The notes under the pieces are model-generated. The model did no database searches, was not told the origin of the DNA, and saw nothing but the letters and a program-made list of their open reading frames with translations. 64,000 nucleotides of DNA from Chionis minor. Taxonomy: Eukaryota > Chordata > Aves > Charadriiformes > Chionididae. The translations under genes and the position numbers were made by a program. Positions within the stretch are counted from its first letter, which is position 1. The number at the start of each line of letters is the position of its first letter. Location: contig VZSF01006829.1 in assembly GCA_013398295.1 (NCBI GenBank), positions 124,001 through 188,000 of the forward strand, in the 5' to 3' direction. This document shows positions 1 through 13,990 of the stretch, in pieces.

Positions 1-3000
1 GTATCTGTTATGTCTAGGTATGGAAATGTTTTCCATTTCAATTTTAACTTACTTCAACTCAGCCAGCACACTTGGAGAGCATCTCAGTGTCTCCTGTTCA
101 GAAACCTTGCTTGGTCAAGACCTGACGTTGCCTGAGATGTTTGAGGGTACTCAGTTAATGGCACTTCTGTGCAGTCACTTTTTACTTTATGGGCAAAGCA
201 AGGCCTTGGTACACAGCTGTATTTTGCCAGCGAAGGACCTGTTATTCAGAATAGAGTTTAAAATTGAGGAGTATTTCCCATGAAACAAGGCAAATGTTTT
301 GATTATGAAAATAGAAACTTCCTTTGTTGGTATGACTGCAACCCAGCTTATGCTTTCCAGAACATCTGCCGTGAACGGAGGAGAGCAAATCATAAATGAG
401 AAACCTCACAAGGCCCTTTTCAAAGGGAATGTGTTACTGGCTTGGCTTCTTCATGCTGTTTTCTTCCTCCTGCATGTTGGGTCCACTTAGAAAATGAACT
501 TGCAGGGATGATACCATGGCCCCGTTGGCTGTTGGAACAGTGAAGTGAGTTCGGGTTCACCAAGGTGGAGCACAAGCTAGGGAGATTAATCCATGATTGT
601 ATTTGTTACTCTGCCTGTCTTATTTAAAAGTTGTTACTCTTCTCTTGCTCACATGGGATGGTTGTATTATCTGAAAAATCCATAATCTCTGTTGGTTCAT
701 ATATACTTGCTTTCAACTCTGCATCTGTAAACTGAGTGCCCTGGTGAGTAACTGTAAACAACCTGTTTCAAAACACTTCTCCTTTGATCGAGATTAGGGG
801 AAAAAACCCATCTTTTTTAATCTAATTTTTTAGAGAAGTGTGGAGTAGAATGGAGAATTACGGTCATGTGCCTGAGCTGTTGCAGAAAGTGGTGGGGTGG
901 GCAAGGCTGAGCCCTTCTCATTAGAGGCTAAGTAGGAGATCTGGACTACCCAGAAATTATGTTTTGCCCTTATTGCTTGTTCATAAAGAAAACAAATAGT
1001 TTTCTCTACTGAGTAAAATTTTTCTGACAGTGATTTTGTGCTTTGAGCGCTAATTTTACTCTCACTGTAAGAAATCTATATCCAATGTTTATTTTGCCTT
1101 CATTTAAGCACGCTGATTGAAATTGCTTGGTGTATCTGTCTCTGTACAAAATGTTCAGGAGTTTTTTGTTGGTGGTTTTTTGTTTCTTGTTTTTGTTTTT
1201 TTTTTTTTTAGGAACCTTCTAAACTTCTTAAAATAGCGTGTTCACAACATATTTTGCTCCAGTGTTGTTCTGCGCTGTTTTCTTCCTTCCCACCCCCTCC
1301 TCCTTCTGCATAACAGCCCGGTGGGTGAACCCGAGCTGCTCGTGTTCTACCTCTTCGCTGTTTCTTTTGTAATCTGTTTGTTGAGCTGGCTGGCCTGCCT
1401 CCAAAAGTGCATGAGCGTGTTTATATATCTAGCCTAACAATAGTATCATAACACCAATTTGTTTAACCTGGGCTGGAAATAACAATCTAAATATTGTGAA
1501 TCAAAGAGAAAGCAGTCATTTGTATATGCTGCTCTACCCTGTTAGCTCATTTCTGTTGGGTCTGATAAAATCACTGAAACTTCTCTTATGTTCTGTGGGA
1601 ATTTTATTGATTCTGTTGGTGTGATGCGATACCCCTTTTAAATGGTGAGAGAAGTTCAGCTGTGGCTTTTCCTCCAAGCAGCATCACGTGCTGTCATCAC
1701 CTTGCTCAGGCAGGAGGTGTTTAATTTGTATGTCTAGTTCAAGCATGAGTTACTGCAGAAAATCATCTAGACCTCCGCTGTGGGGAGGGTATTCATAGTC
1801 TAGCGAACTATTAAACTGTTTGCCTATGCTTTTATTGCAGTATTTGAGCAGAGTTGTGAGGGGTGGAAAGCACACAGTTAATACTGGTTATGTTTGTTAG
1901 TCATAAAGTGGCTAACAAATTGATCGGCATATTTTGGTTAAGGTGCCAAGACTTTGGTACAAGTGCTTTTTATTGTTACTTTGATTCAGTGATTTTGATC
2001 ACCAAAATAATTTTTCTCTGGATTGAAACGATTTGGATGGTGTCTGTCAGTAGCTGATTTAAGTGATCCTAGCAGTATTTAGACTCTTCACGTGCCATGA
2101 GGCTTCATATTTTAAAGTTTATAGTTTTGGAGGGGGGTGGGGGGAAACAAAACCCCAACAAACACCAATGCATGTTTTTGAATGAAAATGAAGTGATAGT
2201 AAAATTTAAACGCTCTCACTTTATTGTGAGATTGATTATCCTCAAAATCTTCGGCGTTTCACTGTGCAGTGGTACAATTTTGCTTTAGTAAAATGTGAAC
2301 TAGCTTGCTGAAATCTCTTATTTTCTCTGAAAAATTTTATAATGGAGAGTAAGAATGGATATTCCTCCCACTCTGGCATGTCAGCCTGTTATCAAAAGTG
2401 AGAGTGTATTTGTTTTTGTCTTTGGCCTCCCTGCCTATCCAGAAAAACAAGTGCTCTCAAATCATGTAGTAGCTTCAGTGAAGTGGCACCTGCCTGATAG
2501 GGAGCTGACTGCAGTGGTACAAATAATCTGACGTTCGTAGGTGTCTTGTCTTCGTAGTCAGTGACAGTGAAGATATAATCATTCTACATCAGCGGTTTCT
2601 AAAATTACGGTTTGACATTGTTTTTATTGGTCTTACCAGTTCTGTCACGATTCATGTCGTGAATAAGCAGCTTCAGCTCTGCAGCTTTCTAGAAGGAAGA
2701 GGCTGGCAGCAGAGGCAAAACCGACGGGTTCAAATGTGAAGGTCAGCTGAGTATTTCTTAGATTAGCTATGTAATTTATTTTTCTGTATTTTTGGTAGCC
2801 TCTGAGGTCTGGGAGGCGGAGGGTAGATGATTGGCTGTGGAAGTGGGGGAGCCATCTACTTGGAGACCTCGATATGTGCCTTACATCTGTTTAGCGTTAA
2901 GGGTGAAGAGCAGCTTAGGAAACCTGTGTGAGACCTGATGCTGGATGTAAAAGTGCACTCCTCTGCCAAATCTGCCTGTTTGAAACAGAACACCCTGGCT

Positions 3001-6000
3001 TCTCTTACGTCAGGACCGCTGGCAGTGCTGGTGAGCAGGAGGGAGGTATGCTCAGAAGACCTGGTGAGTGGCACCTGGCCTGCCCAGTAGCATCCCTCTC
3101 ACCCTGCCGTATCCCACAGACAAGTGGATCCTTGTTGCACACCTGGAATTCCATAGGGAAGGAAAGACTTCGGATGTCTCTGTAAGTGGTGGGGAAACTG
3201 AGAAGTTCTCTTCATTTGCTTGAAGTTTGATAAGTTGTTACAGTGGCATCTCTCTCTCTTTTTTTTTTAATATCTGTATTTAAAATCAAGTTAAATCAGT
3301 TGTGTATGTCACTGGGTTCATGTAAACGGTGTTGCAATATATATTTTTAAGAGCTGGAAAATTCTGTATGAGATACTAAATCTTGTTTCTGATTTCATGC
3401 CTCTTGCTGGTGCCCCAAAGCTCTTCTCACGTTAACAATTAAAAAGTGGTCATCTTTAGAAATAGCGTACACTTTTTTCAGTGTCATTATGATGTAGATA
3501 TTGAAAAAATAATCAGTGTTGTAGCAAATTGGGCAGTCATTATTACTTGTAAATAGGTTCAGAATGAAAAGGGTTAAGTTACGATTTCAGACAAAGTACC
3601 TGCTGAGGTGGGTCAAATGTCAACCTCCATTTGAGGTTACCAGCTATTAAAAATAGTTTCAAACTGGTACATGTGTACCTTATAGTTCTGTTAGATGATA
3701 AACAAAATGTAGAAAAACATGTTTTCCCCTTTCCACAGTTATATTGTTCCTGAAGTGCTGGCAGTAGTAAGAGCTTCCAGTCAGTAAACAAAGTAGATGG
3801 CATTTAGATGTATAGAGAGCCAATAAATAGAGTAACAAGACATCCAGTTTTAAGAGTTCCTTTGCTGCCTGTAAGTTAAAAATTAAACATTTTTATAGTA
3901 AGTGAAGCTAGTTGTGAAACTCTTACAAAAAAACTGTAAAAAGCAGTCGGATAATGCAGTGCTTGCTTTTCATGTCAAAGAGCAAATCTTAAAAATGTGA
4001 AGTACTCTGCAAGCCAGCTAAGGGTAAAGGGACTGTAACACTTGAATATGCTCAAAACTCTGAAATAAATAATAAAAATCCAATGCAGTTTAAGTTCTCA
4101 GAGCAGTGTTGGTGGTTTAATGATAGATTTTTTTGTTGTTTAATCTATTTTTAATGTTTTTCTCTATTCTGTGATGTGATCTGATACAAATGAAGAAATG
4201 AACAATCTCACTGTACTGAGCAAACAGCAGGCTAATTGTTCACTTTTTATCTAGTGCACAGAGGAGGAGGGGAGTAGTTTGTGATGAGATCAGAAATTCT
4301 AGACAATTTTTATTTTTCCATGATTCTTTTAGTTACTTGTCAGAAGGATGCTGTTATTAAAAAGAAAAACAACAAAAACAACCCTCCAAAAGGATAAATG
4401 CTTATAAGAAGAAATCCTTCTTTGCAGTAAAAGGTGGAGATGAATGGTGGTATTTAAAATGTCTCAAGTTTCTGAGCATTTCCTAGATTGCAAAGCTGAT
4501 CTTAAAGAGCCCTTTGCCTCATCTTTATCCAAAGAAATGCCTGGCATGAGAATTGCATTTTCAGTGCATTTAATGTTGACATGATGCCATTTAAATTATT
4601 TATCCTCAGATGATAACAAAGATGTTTGTATTCATCATCTGTCCAGATGCACAAAGTATGATTTTTCTTACCATGCTCAGATGAAGCCTTAGATGTGGGA
4701 TGCTCCTAACTGAGCTAAATGTGAAACACTGGCCATTTGGCAAATGAAATGCCCTTTGTCTATGAGGTGGTGAGATGTAGGGAGCTTTTCAGCTGGGAGC
4801 TGTAGCACAGCTGTGGTAGCTGGCCTTGGAAATCAGGGCTGAGAAACAAGTTCCTTCTTTCATGATACAACTACATAAAGATATTCTTACCTTACTGTGT
4901 TTACTTATTTTTCTTGTCATGTGATACTTAGACCAAAAGAGTATAAGTCAAAATGACAAAAACTGTGAAGTAAGATTTCTCCTAGCAATTGTTGAAGAAA
5001 ATGCTTAATTTTTAGAGAAAACTTTCTTTTCACCTACTTAAACTAAGAGTACAAACTTAGTTCAAGGTGAGTCTGGGAAGAAGTATGTTTATATCTGTCA
5101 CCTTCTAGTTCTTTTGTTTGCTTTTTTTTTTCAAATACACTAACTCCTTAATTTTTTTTTTTTTTTTTAAACGAAGGCTTCATGGACCCTGGGGGTTGGC
5201 CATTAATTTTAGGCCATTGTCTGAATGCTAACTGCTTAAAAATAGTCATGGAGCCAACCTCGCTTCCTTTCAGGGTTTATCAGTTGGAAGCATCTTCTTT
5301 TTATCCTATGTGTAAGCAAAGACCTCTCTGGATTGATGATTTGATCTGTATAATGGAAAATCTAGGCAGGATATCCTTTCTCTGTTATTCCTTGGTGTGA
5401 TGGCATCAGGTTGTGTCTTAAAATGGGGGAAGGGAAAAGGAGGATCCTACGAGCAAAGTGGTTTCAAGGGACTCTTAGAGTGCAGGCTTGCGCAGAACCT
5501 TGTATTTACTCTCCTTGTTTGAACCATTTGTGCTTCAAGGTACTATTATAGCCTCTCAGTGGTGGCTGCTGCTGCTGTGCTCAAGAACTTGCTCCTGTGT
5601 GACACGGACATCCTATATTTGGAAGTTGTTGTGGTTACCGTGCTGAAATATATCATGAGAGGGGCTTCTCTGCATTTATTTTGAGGACTTGCAGACCTTA
5701 ATGAAATAGCACATTGACAAGTTAGATCCAGTCTTATCCTGCAGAAATGCAGTGCCTGAGCGTCCCATGCCAAGCAAAGAATATTTCTAGTTATGAAAGA
5801 ACATTTCTAGTTATTATCCATGATTAAAATGCCTCTGCGTGCAATAGAGGTACGGTGAATGCTTGATAAAGTGTGTGCATGGGGTAGCAAATTTACTCAA
5901 AATAATGTTGGAACATCATTATGGCTTTGCCTCTTGGCATGCTTCTTGCTGTTCCACTGTAATACTCCTAGCGTGAAATTTTGCTTGGCATTTACAAGGG

Positions 6001-6242
6001 AGAAGACGTTACCAGCTTTTGTGATTGTGGAAGAGCCTTTGATTTAGTCCTCCTGTGTTCAGGACAAGGCGTCTGTGTAAAAATGACACTGACTCTTTAT
6101 CCCCCACCATTCCTTTCTCCAGAAAACAGAGTATAGCTGGTAGACAAGAGGTGAAGCCCTCTCTGAGCGAGTTCATTCTGCTCTTGTCATCCTGTCCCGT
6201 TTGTGTTGTGGTGTAACCGCAAAGGAGGAACCTGAGGGCTTT

Positions 6243-6258
6243 GGGGGGGGGGGGGGGG
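6243..6258 (+). repeat. G16 homopolymer run
   Basis: Sixteen consecutive G residues inside GAB1 intron 1, flanked by T on both sides. Such a run is prone to length variation and to sequencing error, and can form stacked G structures. Confidence 0.9.
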
Positions 6259-6823
6259 TTGGCACAGAGACAGGACGCGATTGTGGGTTTGCAAAATAAT
6301 GATCAGCTGGCACTTGGGATGCAAGACAAAAATCATTAAAACTAATAAAAAGAAATGCTTCTATTGCCTATCTGGACTTTGGAATCTGTAACCCTCAAGT
6401 GTTCGTGCCAAGATCTTGGTACAATTTAAAGCACATGAATTTTTTACTGGTAATGAAGGTATTTCTGGGGTCATTGCTTGGGCTTTTAAGTGAGAAGATA
6501 AAGGTCCTTCCTTCTACAACACAAAGTGCACCTTAGCTGCTTAGAATTAGCAAGGGCTTTTTTTGTATTAGCAAATTTTTCTGTGATTTTCCAGTTTTTT
6601 CATAGCTTTTAACTGCGGTGTTTAAGTGGACTGCTGGTTACATTTCTTACCAGAATGGTGTATTATTCTGTGGGCCATATAATTATACCTATTACTGATC
6701 TAAAAGCTCAAGTAAATAAAACTATCTTTGGGGAAAAAAAAAGATACAATGCTGTACGAAACTTCTACTGCCCTTCTTTGCACTGTCAGAAAAGTTCATT
6801 GTATATAATAGCCTAATTACTAT

Positions 6824-6875
6824 GACTTAAATGCAGAATCTCACCATCTGACTTTAATACAGAATCTCACCATAT
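6824..6875 (+). repeat. Two-copy tandem duplication, 26-bp unit
   Basis: Positions 6824-6849 and 6850-6875 are adjacent copies of a 26-bp unit (starting gactt, ending with ctcaccat plus two bases) that differ at three positions. It lies within intron 1 and looks like a local replication-slippage duplication. Confidence 0.85.
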
Positions 6876-9800
6876 GCAAGAACTTGTACCTCTGTGCTGT
6901 TCATAGCGTGTTTCACAGTTTTTAGCCTTGTTCAACCTGGGATCTCTAACAACTGTTGTAAGTCTGTGTAGATAATGTGTTCTAAGCAACTGTTGAAAAA
7001 CCAAAGCAAGGGAAGTTTTTCAAATCTTAAGCCCACCCCTCACGTATTAAATCATTCGAAATCTTACAATTGCTGTTATTTTCAGTCCATTGTGTCTGCT
7101 TCCTGTTGGTCAAAGGTTATGAGGATAGGGTGGTGTAGAGTGAGGTGGGAAGCCAGCAGGAAAAAGAAAGCTTTGCTTATTTTGGGATAGACACAACTAC
7201 AGAAATGGCCAGAACATTGCTTAAAGTTTCTGAAGACTTGAAGAGGTAAACTAGGAAAAAACTGTTCTCGAGGTAAACCAGAAAAAAAACATACTCTCGC
7301 TGTTTACTTTTCTGATTTTTAATTTAGGTATATGGAGAATGAATTGGAGTAAATCAACAGGGGCTTCCTTAAAGAATGTTATCTTTTTGCTTGAAAAACG
7401 GTTTTTATTCAAAAGGACACGTGGCTCTTCATTTACAAGTTGACGTGGAAATTCTGTTTCTGAAGCACGAGCCTAAACCTCTACCTGTTTGTTCAGATGT
7501 ATCAGTAACTCGAGAAAAAGAAAGAAAAAAAGTTTTATGCCACAAAGTGCAAGTAGAAGCTCTGTGATGTGTCGCTTCAGTACGTTACCGGAGTACATGG
7601 GTACGCGTAGCTGTGTTAATACAGCCCTCTAAAACACTGAGTTTATCTTAATATTTGTATCGTGATTCAAGAACTGTCTGTAACTTCTCGGCTGTTAAAA
7701 CACCAGTGTGAGTGCTTTAGTTTTGTCAAGAGGCAGGTTTGCAGCGTGGTGCCGTGAGCCAGATGCCGGCTATAACCGGGGCTTGGTCCTGGCGCTCCGG
7801 TTCCTCCGGCGGGGCAGCACAGCCTTTGTGGTAAGCGACTGTGGCGACGCCATTCGAAGGATTTGGTTTCAGAACAAATCTTGATTCAAGAAGGTCGCTC
7901 TGGGGTGGGGGAAGAAAAGATAAATTAATTGGTTGTGGCGGTTGAATTCCACTGAGCTGTCGATCCTGATGATGCATGACAAGATGGTGCTATGACAGGC
8001 TAGGAAACAGTAGAAAACCTTTCTATGTGAGTTGATGAGAACAAGAGGAGCATTTTGTAAGCTACTTAAAGTAACTATACTGAAGCATCTTAATTTTTCA
8101 GTATGCTGGTTATGTAGTTAAATTTGCTATTGGTATATGATGTAGCCGGGCTTCAAATTTCTTGACCATTTTGGTACTACCAGTGAGTTATTTAAATCTA
8201 AAAGTATATTGTTTGCAATGTTGAATAAACAATTTTTTTATTATAATAGAAGCTTGGTTCAATTAGCATAGTAAAAGCAATTTATATATCATAATGTCTT
8301 GCAAATAACTTTTGAAATCAATATTTTGCTGGAGTTCTTTAAGTCAATTTTATTCAGAAAAAACTGTGCTGAGCGTAGTTGGTGAATATTCTCAGTCATT
8401 TAAAGTGAAAATGTACATATCGGACAGGATGCTGATTTTTTACTTTACCTTAGCAGCTTTACCTTAGCTTTTGCTTTTCTTAGCAGCTCTTTGTGCTATG
8501 TCTGCACGCTTGCTTCATGCGCATTGCAGATCTGATGATTTGTAATGGAAAAGCTAACAATTTTAGTCCTAAAATGTAAACACTGAGCTTGCCCTTCCTA
8601 ATTCTTCCCCTTCCCTGGAATTCCTCGCAGTGCCTCACAGTATTTAAAAAATACTCTGTTGATTCTCCCAGTGGTACCTTGGCAGAACAATAGATTTCCT
8701 TTAGCTTTCCCTTTACTATGCCTGAGTAAAGTGGCTTGAATAAGTGTCAGTCCTTTCATTGCTGTGGTAGTGGCTGGCTCGTTTACAAAAGAGGCTCCTG
8801 TTTTTAGTCTACAGATACTTGATTTACAAAAATGTTAGCTGGGGTACAGCCTTGCTCTGACAAGGAATGGATAAGGATGGAGTGTCAACATATCCGAAGC
8901 TTAATTTGTAGGGATTGTTTAAAATGCTGTCTGGAATTTCTTTTGGAGACTTTTCCATGCATGTTAATGGGTGTGTAGGAGCTTCTTTCATTATGCGTAT
9001 TACTAGTATCTTAAACCAGGCTAGTTACTTGGGAGGCAATTTGTAGAAATTATGGGTTATCTTTGCACAGTCCTTCTTAATTCATTCCTAAATCCCCCTT
9101 AATTCATCATTGCCTATTGAAGTTTGGGAAACTGCTTCTTCTGTAGCTCAAATGCCCTTTCTTTTATGGGGAGTACAAAAACCAGTATTTAAGCCGGTGA
9201 ATGTTTTGTTTGAAAAGATGATGTGCAGAATACCTGGCCTCTATTGTCATCTGTGGAAATTTCTTTTTTGTGTGCAGCATGAGCGTGCTTGAGTAATCCA
9301 AACATGAAGCAGTGAAGTGTACGTTTGTGTGTTTGTTGAAACTGCAGTGTCCTTTGAAGGATCCAAAATAGCATCAGGAATTGCATGTTTTTACACAATT
9401 CTTTTTACATGAGCCTTTCACATGTGGTGAAGATAGATATCTACACGGGCAAGTAAGATTTTAAAAAAAAAAAAAAGGAAAATGGTAAAACTGCAAAAAA
9501 CACGACAGAAAGCACTGAGCTTGTGATCTGCAAGAACGGGGACTTTTCACACCTTGTTAGAAACTCCACTTTGAAATGACTATCCTGCTAGGAAATGAGA
9601 AATGAATAGCCAAAAATATATGGTGAAATATTTTATTCCTGGCAATTAGTGTGATAGCAGCTGTTGCTATCACTGGAGTGTAGGTTTGACCTTTCAGTTT
9701 TAGATTTACTGTGTCTTTATAAATCCTAATTTTTTTTTTCATTTTTCTGTGCATTGTTCTCATGTGGCATGTCACAACGTACACTCATGAGCTCAGGGTA

Positions 9801-12800
9801 GTGAAACTCAAGTCAAAACACAGTGTCTTCTCTGACTTGTCTTGTTAAGGGGGTCTTGTCAGCACTGTAGTAATCCTTGTGATAGGTAATGTACAGACAC
9901 TTTAAAAAAAAAAAAAATATATGGCAGAACCTACCCTGAATATTTTGCTTTCTTAGATTAAGACTTGTTGGGGGGAAGTGACTTTTAATTAAGAGCTGGT
10001 GAAAAGACTGAAGCAACTTCAAAAAAACAAAAAAACCCCAACAAACAAACCTTTGTCTGATGAATGCACAAAAACATTACTTTTTAAATAAATCCATCTG
10101 ATGCAAAGCCAAATTGTAATCTGGTTGGGTGATCGTGCGTACTATCACAGAGGTTGATCTTTAGAAGGAGTCTGAAGGTAGGAGATGTCGTGCCCTTGAT
10201 TATTGATTCAGGGAGCCTTCAGAAGCTGAAGAAAGATGAGGGAGAAGGGAAAATGAACCGCATCTGGTATGGTTGGTAGAGCAAGGCGGTAGGAAGTAAC
10301 TTGCAAGAGGGATGGAGTTGAGTAAGTACATTGACTTTCCTAAGAAGAAAAAGCCTAAAAATAAGAAGAGAAGCTCAAAACTGCAATAAAGCAAGGGAAT
10401 AAATGGAGAATTTTAAAAAAGAAGATGATGTGATAAGAACAAGAGAAGGAAGATTGCCCTGGCGGTATTATTTTAAATAGGAGGGATATGGGAAAAACTA
10501 GAGAGGGAGATGATCAGAACGTGCTTATGATCAGCAAGGAAAAGATCAAGTCTTGGAAAGGCTCTGAGAAACAGGGCAGCAAACCAAAGATCACGTAGAT
10601 GTGTGGGTAAGGGACCTGCAACAGATACACTTCTCTTTATGCCATTACAAGTGTGACGTCTTCATTGCTGACAAAGCAGTGAGAGGAGATTATTAATTAA
10701 TATCCGTGATGGGGAGCATGTTGCTGGCAAGACTGTTAGGGTGTCACGTCTTCGCTACGCAGGGTGGGTGGTGTGAAGTAGCACGACTAGAAGTGATAAA
10801 GGTGATAAAAGTTGGTGAATGATCAGAAACAACAGAATATTTATCGGTACGAGAAGTGGGTAGGATGATGATCCGGTCACTGGTCCTAGCTTGGAGACAG
10901 TGAAATGAGGGCTCAGGTCCTGGCTGTGCTGCCAGTCTCCGGCTTTGTTGCTCTATATAGCTCTCTGGATCGGTTCTCCTTTGAAGAGATGATGATAATT
11001 CTCTGGCGTGCAGGAGTATGGCAGAGAGACGTTTTGTGCTTGCTTTTAGAAAATTTGTGACATAGTGCAGAAAAGTAAGTATTTATTGAAGTGACGGACG
11101 CAACCAGTCATAATAAGGATCAGTTTAATGTGAATTGGATGTTACAGACCTGGCTGCACAATTACACTGGGAATAGGCATAAGGCTTTTTTTAAAAAAAA
11201 AGGCAAGAACCCCCAAGCAAAATGGAAAGGACTATGAAAATATTCAGTTAGTTTTTGATTCACAAAACGAAGCAGCAGTTAGTGCTACAATGTCCGAGTT
11301 GTGTTTTGTGCCTTTTTTTTTTTATTGCTTTAATTAGCGGTGTGATGCTGGGAGACTAGTTCACATGCTGAAATGTCAGTTAGGAAATGGTGCTCCCAGT
11401 AAATCTGTGTGGAAGTATTGTTCTGCTTTATTTTCAGTGTTTTCTTTTGTTTATTTAACAAGCTAAAGTTAGAATCGACAGCACAAGACTAGAAAATGGT
11501 GACAATAGCTTGAAAACAGGAAATTTTGGCCTTGTGTGTATTCGGAACAGATGATCAGGATGATGGCCAGGAGAGTGGAAACTTCCACTGAGACTGTTTT
11601 TTCCTTATTTTGCTCAATGAGAAAAGATGGTGCTTCCTGGAAAACAAGTCTTAAGTATTTAAAGAAAGTCATAATGTATCCAATATTTTCCTCATATCAC
11701 ACTTGTTTATTTTGCAGCAATCTGTTTATACTTCTTAGTATTTAATGCTGCTAAAACTAGAATGTTTGGACTATTGTCAAATCTTGGAAATGCAGTTTCT
11801 GCTGTTAGAATTAAGACACTAAACATGCTTTTTTGTGTGCTCAGTTCGGTTGTTTTGTCTTACATTTCAAGGAAAAAAAAAAGGCATTTTTAGGGAAGAG
11901 GATGGCAGTTGCCAGTAGGTGTTATGACAATGGTTTTCAAAAGTAACTAGTAATGACATATTCTTCAGTTCTGGTGCTCATGATATGGCTTTAAATGAAA
12001 AGTTTTAAAAGAGTCCCAGAGAATGTTTTCTGAAGAACACCCTGTAATTTATTTCCATGTAGAAATACACAAGTGTTAATTTCTAAGGGAAAATGTCCGT
12101 TGAAATTTCAAGCCTGAGTAGCAGCAAGTGGAAAAAAGTAAAGTTCTGTACTTGAAGTAGCATTACCTAACGTGACCTCTTTTAGCTACTTCCCGGCAGC
12201 CCTCCCAAATACGTGCCTCGTGGGATGAAGTTCATCAGTGACAGTTGTCACCGGTCTATGCCTGCCACAAACAGGATTTAAAAAGAAGCATAGTGTGAAG
12301 GAGCATTTATTTTTATTTCATTCGAGCTTCTAACGGGGCACAGAGCACAGGTCTGATGCACAAGTTAATGAAGCTGTGCCAGAGGTGTGTTTGTCTCCTG
12401 CAGTGAAGGACGCTGGACTGGGACACTAGAAATGTGGAGGCAAAAAGGAGAAGAAATACTTAACTTCTCCTGTTTTTGATCCTTCTTCCTGATGTTTGTG
12501 AAAGACATGTAGCAATTTCACTGTTGTTTAACCTTTGCACTGGCAAAAAAGTAAAAGGGAAGGGATAGATGAAATACATGGGAGCAAAAGGCGTAAAGAA
12601 AATCTTGATCCCAGCAGACAAGTGAAAAGACCTCAACAGTAGGTTTAGGACTTAAACAAATGTCCAGGAGAGCATTCTGGAGTGACCTTGGACTGTTGGG
12701 TTTTTTTTTTCCCCTACTTCTCTCTGGTTCACACTCTGTGTGTCTTCTACTTACTTTATAAGTTCTTTTGGAGCAAGGAAATGTTTTGTCATGGGTTTGT

Positions 12801-13958
12801 AAAACATCAAGCGTTCTTTTGGATCCTTCCCTGTGCCCCTGGGTAAGTGACTTCTTCCAAGTCTTAGTGGACTTCTTTGGGAAAGGAGGATGCCAAATAC
12901 TGCCCTTTTCAAGTACTCTCATGGAGTACGGAGATGAAAACCTAAGCACGAATGTCTGCACACTTGAGAGATGAGAAGGAAGGTCTGAGGTTTGTAATTT
13001 TATTCCTGAGTCTACTGGTCATACATGGGGGACAGATTTATTAGTGGTATTACTGGAACAAGGTGTAAGTGATACCCTCTTTGGCTTAGCCAGTCCTCCA
13101 CAATTTTGCAGGTTTTTTTTGATGGGATGCTACCCAAAAGGAAAAAGGTGGTAAAGGGGCTGAAAGAGGAAAATCAACTTTAAATGACACGAGGATCATG
13201 GGTAATAATACTTAGCAAACGAAAGAAGGACAATTGCCCGGTTTATCAGTAAGCAGAGTTACTGAATCATGTGAGAGCAAATGCTGTAAAAAAAAATATT
13301 GGCCAGAAAAAGTTGTCTTTGATTTAACATTCCTAAGCTTTTAAATAAAGGCTTATTTTTAAAATGTAATTATTTTGGCCTCTTGAGCAACTGCTTGAGA
13401 GGATCCAAATGGAAGGTTAAATCCTTTTTAAAATATAAATATAAATTATCTACTCTTTCCTGCTCCTTCCTTTCCCTCTCTATTTACACATACATGCCCT
13501 ATTTCCTACATCTTTGAACTACAGCCAGCAGCTGAATGAGCATTGCGAATATATATATGACCGGGAAAAAAAATACTCCTTAAGTGTAAAGATTAAGGGG
13601 GGTATAGCTACAACTTCTTCAGCAGGGAGAGCTCTTGTAAGGAGATTATGTTGTAAATCCTGTGTACTACATACAGGTTTAGGTACAGTGTTTCAAAAAA
13701 CAAAACAAAACCCAACACTGTTAAATGATGCGTTCTGCCAATTTCTTAGCTGATTCACTTGCTTTTAAATCAGCAGTTTGCATATATATAAGTGGAAGAA
13801 CTAATTGTAGGAATTTCTTGGTGTTGCTTTGTAACCTACTCGGAACGCTGTGTGAAAAATAAAGAATTCCACTATTCCTTTGATGCTCTGTGGGTGAGCA
13901 GCTTGTCACATTTTAGACTTTCTCAAAAACAAGCAAACAAGCTTGTTTCTATAGTTAT

Positions 13959-13990
13959 GATGGTCTCATGATACGATGGTCTCATGATAC
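13959..13990 (+). repeat. Perfect 16-bp tandem duplication
   Basis: The unit gatggtctcatgatac occurs twice in a row with no mismatch, within intron 1. The perfect identity suggests a recent event. Confidence 0.9.

Noticed and set aside
12518..12961. 147-codon open frame on the minus strand in intron 1
   Set aside because: Its residues show no recognisable domain, there is no supporting promoter or splice context, and a frame of this length is expected by chance in tens of kilobases.
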